A stretch of 64,000 nucleotides of DNA from Botrytis cinerea B05.10. Lineage: Eukaryota > Ascomycota > Leotiomycetes > Helotiales > Sclerotiniaceae. How positions within the stretch are numbered: position 1 is the stretch's first letter; each line of letters begins with the position of its first letter. Positions 22,134 through 33,733 of the stretch are shown here, piece after piece. Under the pieces are notes generated by a model. The model was given only the letters and a program-made list of their open reading frames with translations, was not told where the DNA came from and did not search any database. The stretch covers positions 1,674,001-1,738,000 of the forward strand of contig NC_037312.1 in the NCBI RefSeq assembly GCF_000143535.2, written 5' to 3'. Position numbers and translations under genes: made by a program.

Positions 22134-22707
22134 GCTGCAGAGGAGGTTTTAGCTCAGTGGGAACAAGAGAGAAATCTCAAATAGGGTTGAGCTACATATG
22201 GAAGGTTTTCCCAAATAATTCATTCTCGCAAATGAAAACAGGAGGATATGGCACTCGTATGTTTGCTGTGCAAAACAGAAATGAGCAGGATAATGGTAGC
22301 AATTTAGCTTACATATCAATCACGGTCATATAGAATCATACAATGGCTTCAAAATTGGCCTCAGAATATCTCTACGTGGGTTTAAGATATTCCGAACTTG
22401 AAGTTTAAATAAGAATGGCTTACGCATAGTATAAAAGTGATAGAATCCAAGATTGTAGAAAAATACTTCATGAATTCGTCAACCGATATACACCGGAGAG
22501 AAAGAATCCATGGCCTTCACCTCTCGCACACTCGTGATTACTTCACTCTGGGAAAAAACAGGAAACATTAGTCTCTCACCCAAGAACCGATATATTCCCC
22601 CACACTCTCACCGCAATCAACGCTTCAAGTCGCCTTCCCTCTTTCACAAATCCCACCAACCAACCCATCAACCCCACTCCAACAACCTCACCCCATACTT
22701 CCCCACC
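22134..22707. other. Intergenic, convergent
   Basis: A/T-rich 3' flanks of two converging genes, then a C/A-rich stretch before the stop of the secreted-protein gene. No gene seen. Confidence 0.6.
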
Positions 22708-23440
22708 CTACTTCCCCGCACACCACAACTTCTTACTATAAACCCATCGTTCCCCCTCCACATCCTCCACCGTATCCGGATTAAACCAAAATTTCTCTCC
22801 ATGCGCACGGTACGTTACGCCGCGGAGACCAACGCCGAGTTCCGCTGCATATGTGCGGTCCTATTTTAGGCGTGAGCGAATTTCGTTTCTGGGAAGTGTG
22901 GGGTTCGAGTGAGAGCAGAAGAGAGGAGAGGATGACCTACCGTATTATTACCCTTCATTTTTCCCTGCCAGAGTTTCTTCGTGCATGTAAAGTGCCAGGG
23001 TTTCCACTGTTTGGTTTATGGATATTAGCGTTGTCCTCATGATCTTCCTCGTCATTTCAAAGTTTGCTCTCTTCGTTCTCTCCCAATCTACCTATCTCCA
23101 CCACCACCACCACTCTCGCTCTGTATCCCCCCCTCCCCCAACTCATCGCCAAACCCTCCCCCTCCTAACCATCAAACTCCACAAACCAAAATAAAAGAAG
23201 AAGAAAACTCACTGCCCATTCCTCCCTCTCCCAATCCTTTTCATTCTCCAACGCCTGCCACCTCCAATGTTCATTATACGTCATATTAATCGAGCACGTT
23301 TCAACCCCATTATCAATGATCTTCCCTACAAACGGTTTATCGTTATCGAAGGGGAAGGTTGCGTAGTAGACGAGACATGCTCGAGCAAGGCCAGGGAGGA
23401 GAGAAAGAAAAGCGAAGAAAAGTGAGATGGAGTGGTGCAT
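22708..23440 (-). CDS. Small secreted four-cysteine protein, 148 aa (candidate effector)
   Basis: Three minus-strand exons, 23440-23213 (76 codons), 23006-22941 (22 codons) and 22860-22708 (50 codons plus stop), all phase 0, with GTGAGT and GTAGGT donors and ACAG and ATAG acceptors. The N-terminus MHHSISLFFAFLSLLPGLARA is a clear signal peptide with cleavage expected near residue 21. The mature part of about 127 aa has four cysteines (about 22, 49, 84 and 146), enough for two disulfides, and is rich in Trp, Tyr and Lys (HWRWQ, WKPWHF, YSKKLWC). I recognise no known family. Size, signal peptide and even cysteine number fit a secreted apoplastic or effector-like protein, but that is inference. 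An upstream ORF joins in frame by a further intron (see findings). The second and third exons are too short to stand out as ORFs. Confidence 0.78.
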
Positions 23441-23441
23441 G

Positions 23442-23511
23442 CTGGACGTGTTAGGCTATTCTAGATCTATTCCAATTGATCGATGGAAGAAAAATGCAAA
23501 GGGGAACTTAC
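23442..23511 (-). other. Probable 5' intron of the secreted-protein gene
   Basis: Canonical GTAAGT donor at 23511 and CTAAC branch point followed by a CCAG acceptor at 23442, one base before the ATG at 23440. It implies an upstream exon (23512 upward) that is either 5' UTR or coding. Confidence 0.6.
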
Positions 23512-23807
23512 ATGCGATAAATGCGGATGGGAGATTGATCAGAATCAGAGGGTGAGCATCTCACGATATCTTCGCATCCCATACAACGACCCAATGAGTA
23601 GCCCTCCACGCAAATAAACAAGGTTCTCAAAGCTCTAATGTGGAAGTCTTCAAAACAAATAGGGCCTAAGAAAACAAAACCGACCTCGAGAAAAAATTCC
23701 ATCACCAACTCCTTCCATAAATAGGACCTCCCTAGTATTCTCCGCTTGAGTAAAGCTGACAAGTACATACCTCGATTAGTTTATCCAAGCTCTTGGCAAC
23801 TTCAGCC

Positions 23808-23813
23808 TTTATA
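23808..23813 (-). promoter_or_regulatory. Possible TATA box of the secreted-protein gene
   Basis: TATAAA on the minus strand, about 370 bp upstream of the signal-peptide ATG. It would give a leader containing the 70-nt intron. Confidence 0.35.
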
Positions 23814-24476
23814 GAGAAAGAAATGATAAGAGATATGTAGTGACGCATTACTTTTTCGGCGTTTTTATCCCTTTTTTCGGTTTTGGGGGAATATCCAATT
23901 GCCCCTAAAAAGAAAAATAGGGCGTTATTCGCTTAGCATCATGACCTATAAGAGTAAGGAGGCTGAAACCTCTCATTTTATCCAGTCTCCTTTTTATCTC
24001 CAAAATAAAGGAAGATAATCGATAGTGCGCTAGACTTCTAGCTGTGTGCTACATACGATATATACAATTCATTTGATGGAGACATCACACTTATCACAAC
24101 ATGTCACGATAGACTGATTTGCAGTATGAAAAAGGTCTGTATTCGTATTTCAATACTATTTGTTTTTAAAGCTGAAGTTATTGCGCACCAAAATTGGAAA
24201 CGCAAACCGAAAAAGTTGCTGCGATCTACAGAAATGTAGGAATTGCTGTAGTTATCAAATGAGTGAATAGTAAACGGAAAAAGAAACGTGTCTTTCGCTC
24301 CCAACGAACAATCGGCATGGTTGAAAAATGCCTGGACAAATGAAGATGTTGAAAATTGGCATCTGCTTGCCTACACACCGAGGCTCTCGGAATAGAGAGT
24401 TATCTAGAAATCCAAGGATACGACCAGATCGTCCATGAAACAGGTAAGTGATCTGCCCAGTAACACATCAAAATGT
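23814..24476. other. Intergenic between secreted-protein gene promoter and Argonaute 3' end
   Basis: A/T-rich; no coding potential recognised on either strand. Confidence 0.55.
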
Positions 24477-27400
24477 TTAGATCCAAAACATCGAGTCTGT
24501 AATATCTTGATGAATATCAATTCTGCCTTGACCTATTGCATTGATAGACGGTGTTGTCTGAAGTCCAGGTTCTGGTGTAGTCTGGCCAGTTGGAGGATCA
24601 TACTGGTCTGCAAGATATGCTCTCATGCGAGTGCACAGTAAGTCTGCGTAATATGCAGGCGGACATAGACTTACAGCCTTTGTAGCTCGCCCGAATAAGT
24701 GGCACATGTTATGAGTCAATTCTTCAAGAGAGTCGGCTGAAGTCGTATGGGGAGCCTTGACTTTCTGCGACCTGAAGATTTCGTCTAAAATGACAAAATA
24801 ATGGCACGGCCTGGCCGTTCCCATTAAACTTTGGTGTGGTTGAAGAAAGAAGTCCCAGTTGCGAGATTCGGTAACACCACGATCGACCACAGTTCCGGCT
24901 GGACAGTTCGACTTGGAGTCTGCACTGTCAGTATCCTTTGGATAGAATCGCGTGTGATGACGCTTGCCGCAAACAATAATTGAGATTCTTGGCAGACTTC
25001 TCTTTGTATAATCTGCGGGATACTTCTGACGACAAGCATTTCTGATTTTTGGCAATTCTTCTTCGAGCGATAGGTTGTATTGCCCCTCCGATACACCATC
25101 TCTATAGATCAAAATATTGTCGGGTAAGATTCTGTTCTTTCTCTGCCAGATGTCCAATTGCCTAATGAGCATAGGTTCGAGATCTGATACCATCTCTTGA
25201 CGAGCTTTGTCTTGTAAGCGACAGACACCGGACCATTGACCTAAGAGCTTATCGGTGCTTGTTACCATGGCAGCAACGCTGGGTGCTGTGTCTTTTGATC
25301 CAGGGGATGGATGTGTTACATCAATCCCGACAACCATTGTCTTGCCTTCGTTGATAATCCCAAGCTTATCGATTGTCTGGTTAATACCACCAGCCTTGAG
25401 ATTGAATTTTAATGCAACATTGCCGAAGTATTGCGGATCTCCCTTTGTAAACTTGGAGTATTGTACGCAAACTGTATGTATACCGGCTTTGGTATCTCCG
25501 AACCTCTTTATCGTGTTGTAAAGCATTACATCATCCACTGGAAGGATGCATAAAAGAAAGTTGGGTTTCTTTATACCTGGAGCTGTAGACATCATTCGGA
25601 ACACGTTTCCAATAGCAGCAGATGTAGCTGCTTCGTTGCCATCTTTATGCTTAGGAGTAGGCGCGGCTTTACCTATCCAACCTTTGACTCCAATCCCTGC
25701 ACCCTGAAGGTGGATCCTGAATTGCTCGACTGTCCTAGCCGCATCGTCGTGATTCCATCTAGCACCACGTTTATCGGATTCAACCACCATGTAAGTCCAG
25801 CTGCCTAGATCTCCACAAGTATGGAAACGAGTGTCCCTCATATTCCAAGAACCATCTCTGGGTGTAGTTTTCATTGGGGCAAGTCTCCTGTCCTTGTAAT
25901 TGATTGCGGGTGGTGGTAACACACGACCTTGAACGGTTATAAGGCTGTTACCAACTTGAACACCAAATTTGGAGAGAAGAGGATTGTCTTTAGTATTCAA
26001 GCCCAAGACTTGTTTACCGGAAGTGACAATAGACATTGCGTTGGGCTCTGGTCTTCTGTTTGCGAAATCCAACATCATACGAGTTTGATCTCCAAGTAAT
26101 GCCTTTTTCACAATCTGACCTGGCTTTATGATACAAGCCTCCACCGGTAGGTAAGACGGGTTGAGGTTGTTGCCAACATTCACCACAGGAAATTTCGGAT
26201 CCAAAACAACGTTCGGATATTTGGATTTGAAATAATCATAAACAGTAATGTACTTGTCGAGTGTTGAGGCTGGCTTGGAAGAGCCCTTCTTCGGCCCAGA
26301 TTTTGGCGGAGCTTTGTCTTTCGTTGATGATTTTTCAGCAGAAATCCAAAATTTGACATCTTTTGGCCCAGCGGCATATCTAGCAACCTGAGGAGGATGT
26401 TCTTCGGTTCTACCATCACTTGGGCGAGCCAAATCCCAAATGGTCTTTTCTCGGGGAATGGTGATACCAGCCTTGGACTTTTTTGCAGGCAAATGAGTGA
26501 CTTCGACCCGCTTTCCCTTTATCTTATCAACAACACTATGGGCATTGCCAAGTCTTTGAAAGAAAACGTTCAATGGGCCACGCTCGAGGAAAACGGAGTG
26601 AGTGACGTTTACGTTCAATAAAAGTCGACCAGTAGCTGGTCTAACACTCTGATAGAAGCCGCGTATAGCCTCTAATCCATAATTTAGGGTCGTGAAATTA
26701 TGCTCGTTTCCTCTTTGAGCTGTGGAGAAGTGTCTATTGTTTGCAATAGAAACAGTTCCTTTCTCGCTCTTGGCGAAGAATCCCATCACCGTATTCATGG
26801 CCTGAATCGCTTCCTCTCTTTGAACTTCGGATACAGTGGCTGCAGATCTATTGCCGAGACTTTGAACGAGGTCGGGGATAGTGTAAGAAGTTGGAGAGCC
26901 GATCCGGACCTTGTAAATTTGGGCATTTTCATGTGGATCGTCTTCCCCTTCGTTTCGCCAAGGAATGCTGAAAACACGCTCCTCTTTGAAAGGCAATTTA
27001 TTCGGTGTAATGATCATAGAAGCATAATCTGTGGTTAGCGGAATGTTTGCAAATTCCGGTAACTCGAGGATGAGCCTGAAAAGCTGCTCCCGTTTCTTCT
27101 TTTTGTCGTCCATGCTCGGGGATATAGTGACCGGGTAACGACCCAAGGCAAAACTGGGGCTTGTGTTTAATGCGAAATAATTAGCATACAGCTGAACTTT
27201 TCGACCATTATCGCCGTATCCTGGGCGAGAAGGAAATTTTTGGTTGAGCGACATCTTATCCAAGGCATTGATCCCGGATGAGCTCTTGTGGTACTCATCT
27301 TCCATTTTCGCGACTCTTGCATCAGGTGCTTCTGCTGGATAATTAGGGTCTCTGTAAAGCGTATTAGATCACTGCTCGGAGTACATTGCAAGCACCTTAC

Positions 27401-27765
27401 TTGAAAATGGACACTGGGCCACCCCGACCTCCACCACGGCCTCCACCACGGCTACCATAAGTACCACGATTTCCACGATCCCCGCCTCCTCGACCGCCAC
27501 CTCCGTAACCACCACGATCCCCGCCTCCTCGTCCACCACCTCCGTAACCACCACGATCCCCACCTCCTCGTCCACCATGCTCTCCACCGCCTCGTCCACC
27601 ACGATCACCACTTCCACCTCGTCCACCACGATCACCACTTCCACCTCGTCCACCACGATCACCACCTCCTCGTCCACCACGCTCACTACTTCCACCTCGT
27701 CCACCACGATCTCCGCCGCCGCGACCACCGCGGCCACGTCCACGTGCAGCCGGGTCAAAAGACAT
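24477..27765 (-). CDS. Argonaute, QDE-2-like, with RGG-repeat N-terminus
   Basis: Two minus-strand exons, 27765-27401 and 27351-24477, give 1,079 aa. Residues 5-115 are Gly/Arg/Asp tandem repeats (GGRGGGDRGG, GGYGGGGRGG), followed by the Argonaute N domain (from about 165), PAZ (about 385-530, with YLPVEACIIKPGQ at its end) and PIWI (about 715-1045). The slicer tetrad appears intact: D799 (GIDVTHP), E841 (RQEMVSDLE), D873 (IYRDGVSEGQY) and H972 (ARPCHYFVIL). The C-terminus MFWI resembles the MFYI-type ending of the family. It should load small RNAs and cleave or silence targets, in the cytoplasm or nucleus, as QDE-2 does in Neurospora. RGG tails bind RNA and are arginine-methylated in other proteins. 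The repeat-encoding DNA keeps several antisense frames open, which are artefacts of composition. Confidence 0.96.
27410..27750 (-). repeat. Coding tandem repeats (RGG) in Argonaute exon 1
   Basis: Repeated 15- to 30-nt units encode GGDRGGRGGS and GGYGGGGRGGGDRGG. Near-identical units lie side by side, so copy number probably differs between strains. On the plus strand the same DNA reads as Thr/Ser-rich open frames with no independent support. Confidence 0.85.
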
Positions 27766-30399
27766 GGTATGGCTCAAGAGGGTTCTCTCAAAGGGAAAGA
27801 GCGCTGAGTAAATCTAAGAGTGGGTGTTAGAAAGCAAAATAAGAAGGCTGGACAGGCAAGCCTGAGCGATGAAAGTCACGAAGATGAGCTTTCCCCATCT
27901 TGGAATAACAAAAGTAGCATATTGTAATATAAGTAGAACATTATGAAATGAGCATGTGTGCCATATGACTACCAAAGCGGGCCTTCTTTGTGGGTGGGAG
28001 AAACATGCTGTTTGGCCGAACTGAACGAAAAAGCGTGAAACATCGTGACACCTTATGAGTCATAAAACATAAAGAAATCATACATTGTGCGTGCTAATAA
28101 AGAAAGGTGAAGTCAATGGGGGTTGAAGAATCATGCGTCGTTGTGGGCCGAGCATGATTTGTAAGGATCAAAGTGATAGAGATTCTTGGAAAAAAGAATT
28201 GTGCCACGAAAAAATGGTCAAGTTATTCCATGGTTGACGAAATTATATCTTGAGATAAACATAAGGCATACCTTTTGGAAGCTGAATTAAGAAGCTAGAC
28301 AAACGGCCGACAGTGAGCAATAGTGACAGCCGATATGGATGTTCAGTTGCGTCGCGGCAAAGATTGTTTTTAAGAAGAATGGGTTAATGGCAGTTATGTT
28401 TTCTTGTTATGTTGGCGAGATAAGTAGCAAGAGGAGTTCCAAAATAAGTGAGGGGTTCGCTTGCTGCAGTAATCGTGTTAGCAAACGCAAAGGGATGCAT
28501 GCATAAGAGTGATATATGGAGCCTTCTCGCGACTTGGAGAAAAAGCCGAATCCAAGTATGCCTCGTAGCACCTTTCGATAGCCCGAGGCGAACCAAACTG
28601 AAAGACCATATGGCTGCTCAGAGATGTAAATGGGATTCAGCAATCAGATAGCAGCTCAAACAGCTGGCTCTTTCTCCGGCCGCGAGGCTTTGTGAGTAGC
28701 AGGATTGTTGAGCTACTTACTTGTTTGTGCTCGTCGAGCTTGCAATTAGAACAGAGGGCAACAGAGAAACGCTTGGGATTTCATCAAAATCCAAAAGATG
28801 AAATATATGATATTTCAGATAAGTCGGAGATGTTGAAATATAAAATGATGAAATATTCGCATGGTTGATAGGAAAAGAAGGTTGAGAAGTAAGAAAGCAA
28901 GAAAGAAAGAGTTTGGAGATAACCTTGGAGGGCAACGTAGCTGCAGCTCACAGCCCCGGCAAGAACGATTGGTGAGGGATGCAGGACCATCATGTTGATA
29001 TTTCATTACCCCACTTTCTCTTTGATGCAAGTTTGGCAGAACCGCCAGGCAAACGATAAAGAGTCAAAAGCGCGTTGTGATTTGTGTAAATACAATCCGA
29101 CGATATCAGGTTAGCTCAATAGTAAATGCTTCTTTTCGTTGCTATCGTTCTCAGCTATTGTAGGAGCAGAATTGTGTAATGCTCCCTTCCTCAAGTTCGA
29201 AAGTTGAAGAGAATCTCAACGAAAACTCAATTCGTACATTCACCAAAGGAGCGGGACAACGACAGTAATCCGTACACACAAACACAGTGTGGATCTTTTT
29301 CTACGCGTGGTCACATGCTTGATTGAGAGGAGAGAATCCCGAGTTTTTGCCTCCAGTTATGTGGTTTGCAGCAAATCATCATTGTTAGAATAATTGATTG
29401 AATGCTGTGCGACGGTGATGTGTCAAGCCGTCGTGTGACCTAACCATGTATGCTGCCACCCTGCAGCTCTTTGAACCAAGAAAACTTGTCGTGAGTCTCC
29501 AATTGCGGCAAGGCAACAGCAAACGAAGAAAGAGTCATCTTTTGATGCAACATCAATCGGTGTCAAGACTGGGTAACGATTGCCAGGCTTTCTGTACACG
29601 ACAGTAAGTTGACAACCTCCATGGTCCAAGGTAAATAAGCACCGCCCATTGAGATTGCTATGCGCAGGCTAGGATGACCTCTACTGAAACATGGCGTATT
29701 GTTTTATAACATCGAATCATCGGAAGCACTGCAACTCTGTTTGTTCATGAATATGCTACCCAGACTCCCATTTGGCCATTTGGCTTTTGTCAATATATCA
29801 CTGGGAAGCAATCTACAAAAGGGTGCTTCAATTGGCTGAATGCGTAATCACCATTGCTTCTTCGAGAATCACGATGCAGGATTGCTTGAATTCAATTCAA
29901 CAACAGAGAAGTGCCATAGTGCGAGGCCGTGTGCCGCAACTAAAGGGAGCGTCAGGATCGCCGCACACAAACCTCCATATCTCGCCACTACCCCGGACTA
30001 CGGGGTATAGCGATGGCCGATGAGAATGCCATACATATCTGTGGCTTTCTTGGCTGGCTACTATGGCGAATGAAAGGAGCTTGCAGTTGTTTGATGAATC
30101 ATAGGCATGCCATCGACAAAGAAGTCAATTTATTGACAATAACTTCAAATATTAGCCTCATGACTTTTCCACACCCATTAAGTTAATCAGTAAGCGGACG
30201 ATGTTGCAATTGTTCTCGACTTCTCTGCCGAGCAGGCATGTGTCGCTGCTTCCTTATTGAGATTTAGACTGCCTCGTTGAAACTTTTAGGCACACTTGTC
30301 TGCCATTAACTCCATCGATTATCCAAGGGAGGAATTACTTGGGGGATCGAAATCAACACCGTCAACCCAAACAAACCCAAAGCCAAAGGCAAACCCATC
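27766..30399. other. Long intergenic region between Argonaute and the MFS gene (divergent)
   Basis: About 2.6 kb. Short ORFs on both strands lack start context, splice partners or recognisable residues. It should contain the Argonaute leader and promoter and the MFS promoter. No RNA gene seen. Confidence 0.5.
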
Positions 30400-32497
30400 A
30401 TGGAGGAACATAAAAACGAGATCGATATATACAATGCATCGGATTCGCTTTCCAAAAACAACACACCAGAGGAATCTGCACCAGTGAACATACCTCTGCA
30501 GAAAGAACTAAGTTCGAGCCCTGACGAACTCGATGGCGAAGAGGCAGTTTACCCTCATGGCTTGAAGTTGGTCGTCATTCTCGCCGCGCTCTGCCTCGCG
30601 GTCTTTCTAGTAGCTCTAGATCAGACCATTATCGCAACTGCCATCCCAAAAATAACAGATCAGTTCAATAGCATACAAGATATTGGATGGTATGGAAGTG
30701 CATATCTGTTGACGACCACGGCTCTACAACCGACTTTCGGTAGGATATATACTATATTCAGCGTAAGCAAGACAGCAAGTACTTCTCATTGTACGGCGCG
30801 AGGCTCATAAAATGATGCAGATCAAAATTACCTTCGTCGTGGCTATCGTCATTTTCGAAATCGGGTAATGTGATAGCATAACTATGTAAATGCGCATATG
30901 AGTTAATAGATGAAATAGTTCTTTGGTTTGCGCTACTGCGCTGAATAGTACTGCATTGATTATAGGTAGAGCTGTTGCTGGTATCGGTGTCGGTGGCTTG
31001 TTCTCGGGAGCGATTGTTATTTTGGCATATTGTTGTAAGTGCAAGATTTTCTGGGCTCGGTGGCAATATGGAATGGCTTCAACCGACTTCAACGTTCACT
31101 TTTAGCGTTTTTATCTTTCTGAACAATGCTGACTTGACGAATAGTACCCCTGCGAAAACGGCCAGCTGCTTTTGGTCTGATGTGAGTGGATACGCCTTTG
31201 TAAATAGGAACTTGCTTGTAACGACTTAGATGGTTTTGGTATAATTACTGACAGGATGCAAATTCAGCGGAGGAATGTGGGGGATTGCTTCGGTCGCTGG
31301 ACCATTACTTGGAGGTGTCTTCGTAAGTTCAGTTTGACACTTCACGAGAGCAGATACTGATCAAAATAGACAGACAAGGTATCTTGGCGGTGGTGCTTTT
31401 ATATCAATCTACCTATCGGCGCTATCGCTATTGCTGTGATAGTGGTCTATCTCAAAATCCACCGCGCCAACAACCCCGAGAACCTCTCCATTCTTGCCCG
31501 TATCATGAAGCTGGATCTCATCGGCACTATCATTATCATCCCGGCCGTTGTCTGCCTTCTACTTGCTCTCCAATGGGGCGGTACGACATACCCATGGAGT
31601 TCTGCTAAGATCATCGGTCTTCTTGTTGGATCCATCTTGCTATTCATTCTGTTCGTCATCTCCCAAATTGTTCTTGGCGACAAAGGCATTCTGCCTCCTC
31701 GCTTCTTCAAAAACCGTAACACACTACTGGCATATGTCTTCGCATTTCTCTTCGGTGCAGGTTTTTTTGCTTTGATCTTCTACCTGGCAATCTATTTCCA
31801 GTCTGTTAAGGGATCTTCCGCTACTAGAGCCGGCATTGAACTCCTTCCGCTCTTGATATCCACTGTCATGTCCTCCATAGTGACTGGAGGTCTTATCACT
31901 GTAATCGGATATTACACCCCCGTGATGATTTTTTGTATGATACTGTTCGCTGTCGGTTCGGGTCTCATCACTACCTTCTCTCTTACCACACCATTTGCTT
32001 CGTGGTTCGGCTTCCAAATCATAACCGGTATTGGAATTGGCGTCGGTTTTCAGGGCGGCGTCCTAGTAGTCCAGACCGTTGTCCCACTAGTAGATGTTCC
32101 AGTCGGGTCAGCCTGCGTGTCGTTCTTCCAATCCCTGGGCGGCGCCCTCTTTATATCTGTCTGTCAAACTCTCTTTCAAAATGGTCTAAAATCTGGAATA
32201 GAAAAGTATGCTCCACAACTTGATCCTCAATTATTCTTACACAGCGGAGCAACGGAAATCCAGCAATTGCTAGCACAATTAAATCAAGAAGAAGCGATAG
32301 GTGCTGTGCGACAAGCTTATGTGGAAGGCCTCACGCGTTGTTATTGGGTGACTACTGCATGTGCGATTGGCAGTTTCCTGGCGGTATGCGGACTGGATTG
32401 GAAAAGTGTGAAAAGGGGGCATGGACAGGAAAAAGAGATGGAGAAGAGGAAGGAAGAGAAGAACAAAATTGCAAACGGTGGAGAGATGGCCCTGTAA
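30400..32497 (+). CDS. Major facilitator superfamily exporter, DHA14 type (14 TM)
   Basis: Six exons, 30400-30762, 30821-30864, 30919-31034, 31145-31181, 31268-31322 and 31370-32497, give 580 aa. A polar N-terminus of about 60 residues precedes the first membrane span. Motif D1 of the 14-TM drug:H+ antiporters is present ([17 protein letters not shown]), as is the motif-C-like stretch [33 protein letters not shown] is the hallmark loop of this family. The tail is a Lys/Glu-rich cytosolic stretch. These proton-driven plasma-membrane pumps export fungal metabolites or toxic compounds; the substrate cannot be told. For intron 5 the acceptor at 31267 keeps the conserved [15 protein letters not shown] reading, whereas the nearer CAG at 31252-31254 does not. 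No biosynthetic genes flank it. Confidence 0.92.
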
Positions 32498-33733
32498 GAT
32501 ATGGATAAGCGGCGTGCACTTGACAGTTCAAACTTTTCCATACACTTGTAAATCTTGCATTACTAGTAGAGCATCCACTCAATCTAGCATTAAACTCGGA
32601 GCTCTCCTGATACAGCAACATCAGTCAAGTCCTTGGAATCATTTGATTTCGAGGCCCAAGTCAAAGATATAAGAATATTATACATCGATATCGTTAAGCC
32701 TCAAGCGACTACTTTATATCAAAATGAAGCCAGACATTGATGTCTACTTTCGAATCTTTGAGCTAGGGATATCCAACCCATTTGAAAACACAAAATCATA
32801 CATACATACATCCAACTGCAAGAACATATTGAAGATCACACCATACCGCATGAAAAACGCACTAAAACGAAACTCCATCAAATTTCCAGAACTCAATGCT
32901 CGTTCGTGCACACACCACCCCCATTCTTATTCTTCCGAACAATCTCCCAGCCCCTCCCTCCTATTGGCGCGATAATCCTCTCCCGTTCCCCGCAAAATCC
33001 AAACCATTTCACCGGCGTGTTTCTCCAGCTTCTCACGTCCCTGGTCTAGGATCACCCCAGACTCCAGATTATGATGATGGAGGGTTGGATTTCCCCACAA
33101 ACTGTTCCTGGGTATCGTTTACGTAGATCCCACCTCAAGCTGTGAAATACACCATCGCGGAATACAACAGCATGAACAGAGATAAATCTCGAGCCCCATA
33201 TTTGGGTTGAATTTCTACTTAATCAAATAAGGTTTGCAGTGACATCGCCATTGCATCCAATCCAAGACATTGCTGCCAAACTAAGCTTCACATCTCCATC
33301 AGCCATTCCGGTACCTGACTGGAAAATCGTTCGTCCGAATCCTTATCCTCCTTGGCATCCCATGAACCATGCACCTAGACGCAGACTAGCAGCAAACAAG
33401 CTCTTACATGCGAGCTTTCCAGACAAGGGCATTTATCTCCAGGCAAAAGGAGAGACCCAAGACTTCCTATCTCAAATGATATCACCGGTAATGGCGGAGA
33501 CGCATATATGTACAAGTCGGTGAGGGGGGGAATGGTGAAGCTAGACCTGGGTCATGAATTATTCCGAAGTACCGGCAAGTTGTAATCCACCCATGGATGA
33601 AGTTCTCTATCAAAGCTTGGATTCGTATTTAAACCATAAAGTACCCTTCTCGGCCTTTTTTCACTCGCTCTTTTTTTTCTCCAGTTCGATTGTCATATTT
33701 GTTTTCAATCGACCGTCAAAGGAAGTCCTTACA
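32498..33733. other. Intergenic between MFS and pectin methylesterase genes, with ORF remnants
   Basis: Several open stretches (plus strand 32724-32975 and 33239-33523; minus strand about 32930-33130) have moderately protein-like composition but no joined model. They could be remnants of a decayed gene or chance. The PME promoter lies at the right end. Confidence 0.4.

Noticed and set aside
27577..27807. Thr/Ser-rich plus-strand ORF opposite Argonaute exon 1.
   Set aside because: A by-product of the GC-rich RGG repeats on the other strand, with no independent support.
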